Position numbers and translations under genes: made by a program. The notes under the pieces were generated by a model. That model did not search any database. It had not been told where the DNA came from and was given only the letters and a program-made list of their open reading frames with translations. From an uncultured Acetatifactor sp. (GTDB lineage: Bacteria > Bacillota > Clostridia > Lachnospirales > Lachnospiraceae), in NCBI GenBank assembly GCA_910584865.1, contig CAJUCE010000084.1:1-5587 (forward strand): a stretch of DNA of 5,587 nt, read 5' to 3'. Shown one piece after another: positions 5,519-5,587 of the stretch. The stretch's first letter is position 1. The number at the start of each line of letters is the position of its first letter.

Positions 5519-5587
5519 TGGACACACCCCCATTCTGCAGGTGCCACATATAGGCTTTCACAAACTCCCCATACTTCTTTTTCGTCA
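5511..5587 (-). CDS. C-terminal end of a probable LytTR-family response regulator (partial)
   Basis: Only the last 24 codons are in the window; the gene enters from the right edge and stops with TAA at 5513-5511. The readable residues begin TKKKYGEFVKAYMWHLQNGG. A lysine-rich stretch followed by an aromatic helix (KKYGEFVKAYMWHL) just before the stop is what the end of a LytTR DNA-binding domain usually looks like. The identification rests mainly on context: the next gene is an AgrC-type GHKL histidine kinase, and such kinases are normally encoded beside a LytTR regulator. If correct, the protein would be a cytoplasmic phosphoacceptor and transcription factor driven by that kinase. The receiver domain and most of the DNA-binding domain lie outside the window, so neither can be checked. 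Another regulator type with a similar tail cannot be excluded. Confidence 0.6.
   Translation of the reverse strand, partial: TKKKYGEFVKAYMWHLQNGGVSSV

Overview
The window reads as part of a chromosome of a gut-type Gram-positive clostridium, most likely Lachnospiraceae. The evidence is an AgrC-type GHKL sensor kinase next to a LytTR-like regulator tail, strong AGGAGG-type ribosome binding sites, a short lipobox lipoprotein, and several small proteins that resemble uncharacterised Lachnospiraceae families. I recognise that resemblance from memory only and give no family accession. Every supported gene lies on the minus strand, so the operon runs from the right edge (5587) to the left edge (1).

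From right to left: the last 24 codons of a probable LytTR response regulator (5511-5587) overlap the start of a ~490-residue multi-pass GHKL histidine kinase. The kinase overlaps by 23 nt the first of a run of small cytoplasmic proteins. That first gene (4065-3316) is cut by an in-frame amber codon at 3748-3750 into a 105-residue front part and a 3' part with no ribosome binding site. Then come a 163-residue charged helical protein (3297-2806), a gene relic (about 2714-2613), a 244-residue protein (2597-1863), a 207-residue protein (1813-1190), a gene broken by two frame changes that cancel each other (1125-460), and a short lipoprotein (373-11).

The layout suggests a membrane-sensing two-component system whose kinase is translationally coupled to accessory genes of unknown function. 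Two accessory proteins share an S-I-S-[DE]-x-G-K motif. The 207-residue protein and the relic share a C-terminal tail and an identical 20-nt stretch, so they are paralogues. Lesions (amber codon, two indels, relic, perhaps a frameshift in the lipoprotein) cluster downstream of the intact kinase. Either this copy of the cassette is decaying or the assembly holds errors. No promoter, terminator, tRNA, CRISPR array or insertion sequence is visible. Genes are closely packed and the longest spacer (2598-2805) is explained in part by the relic.
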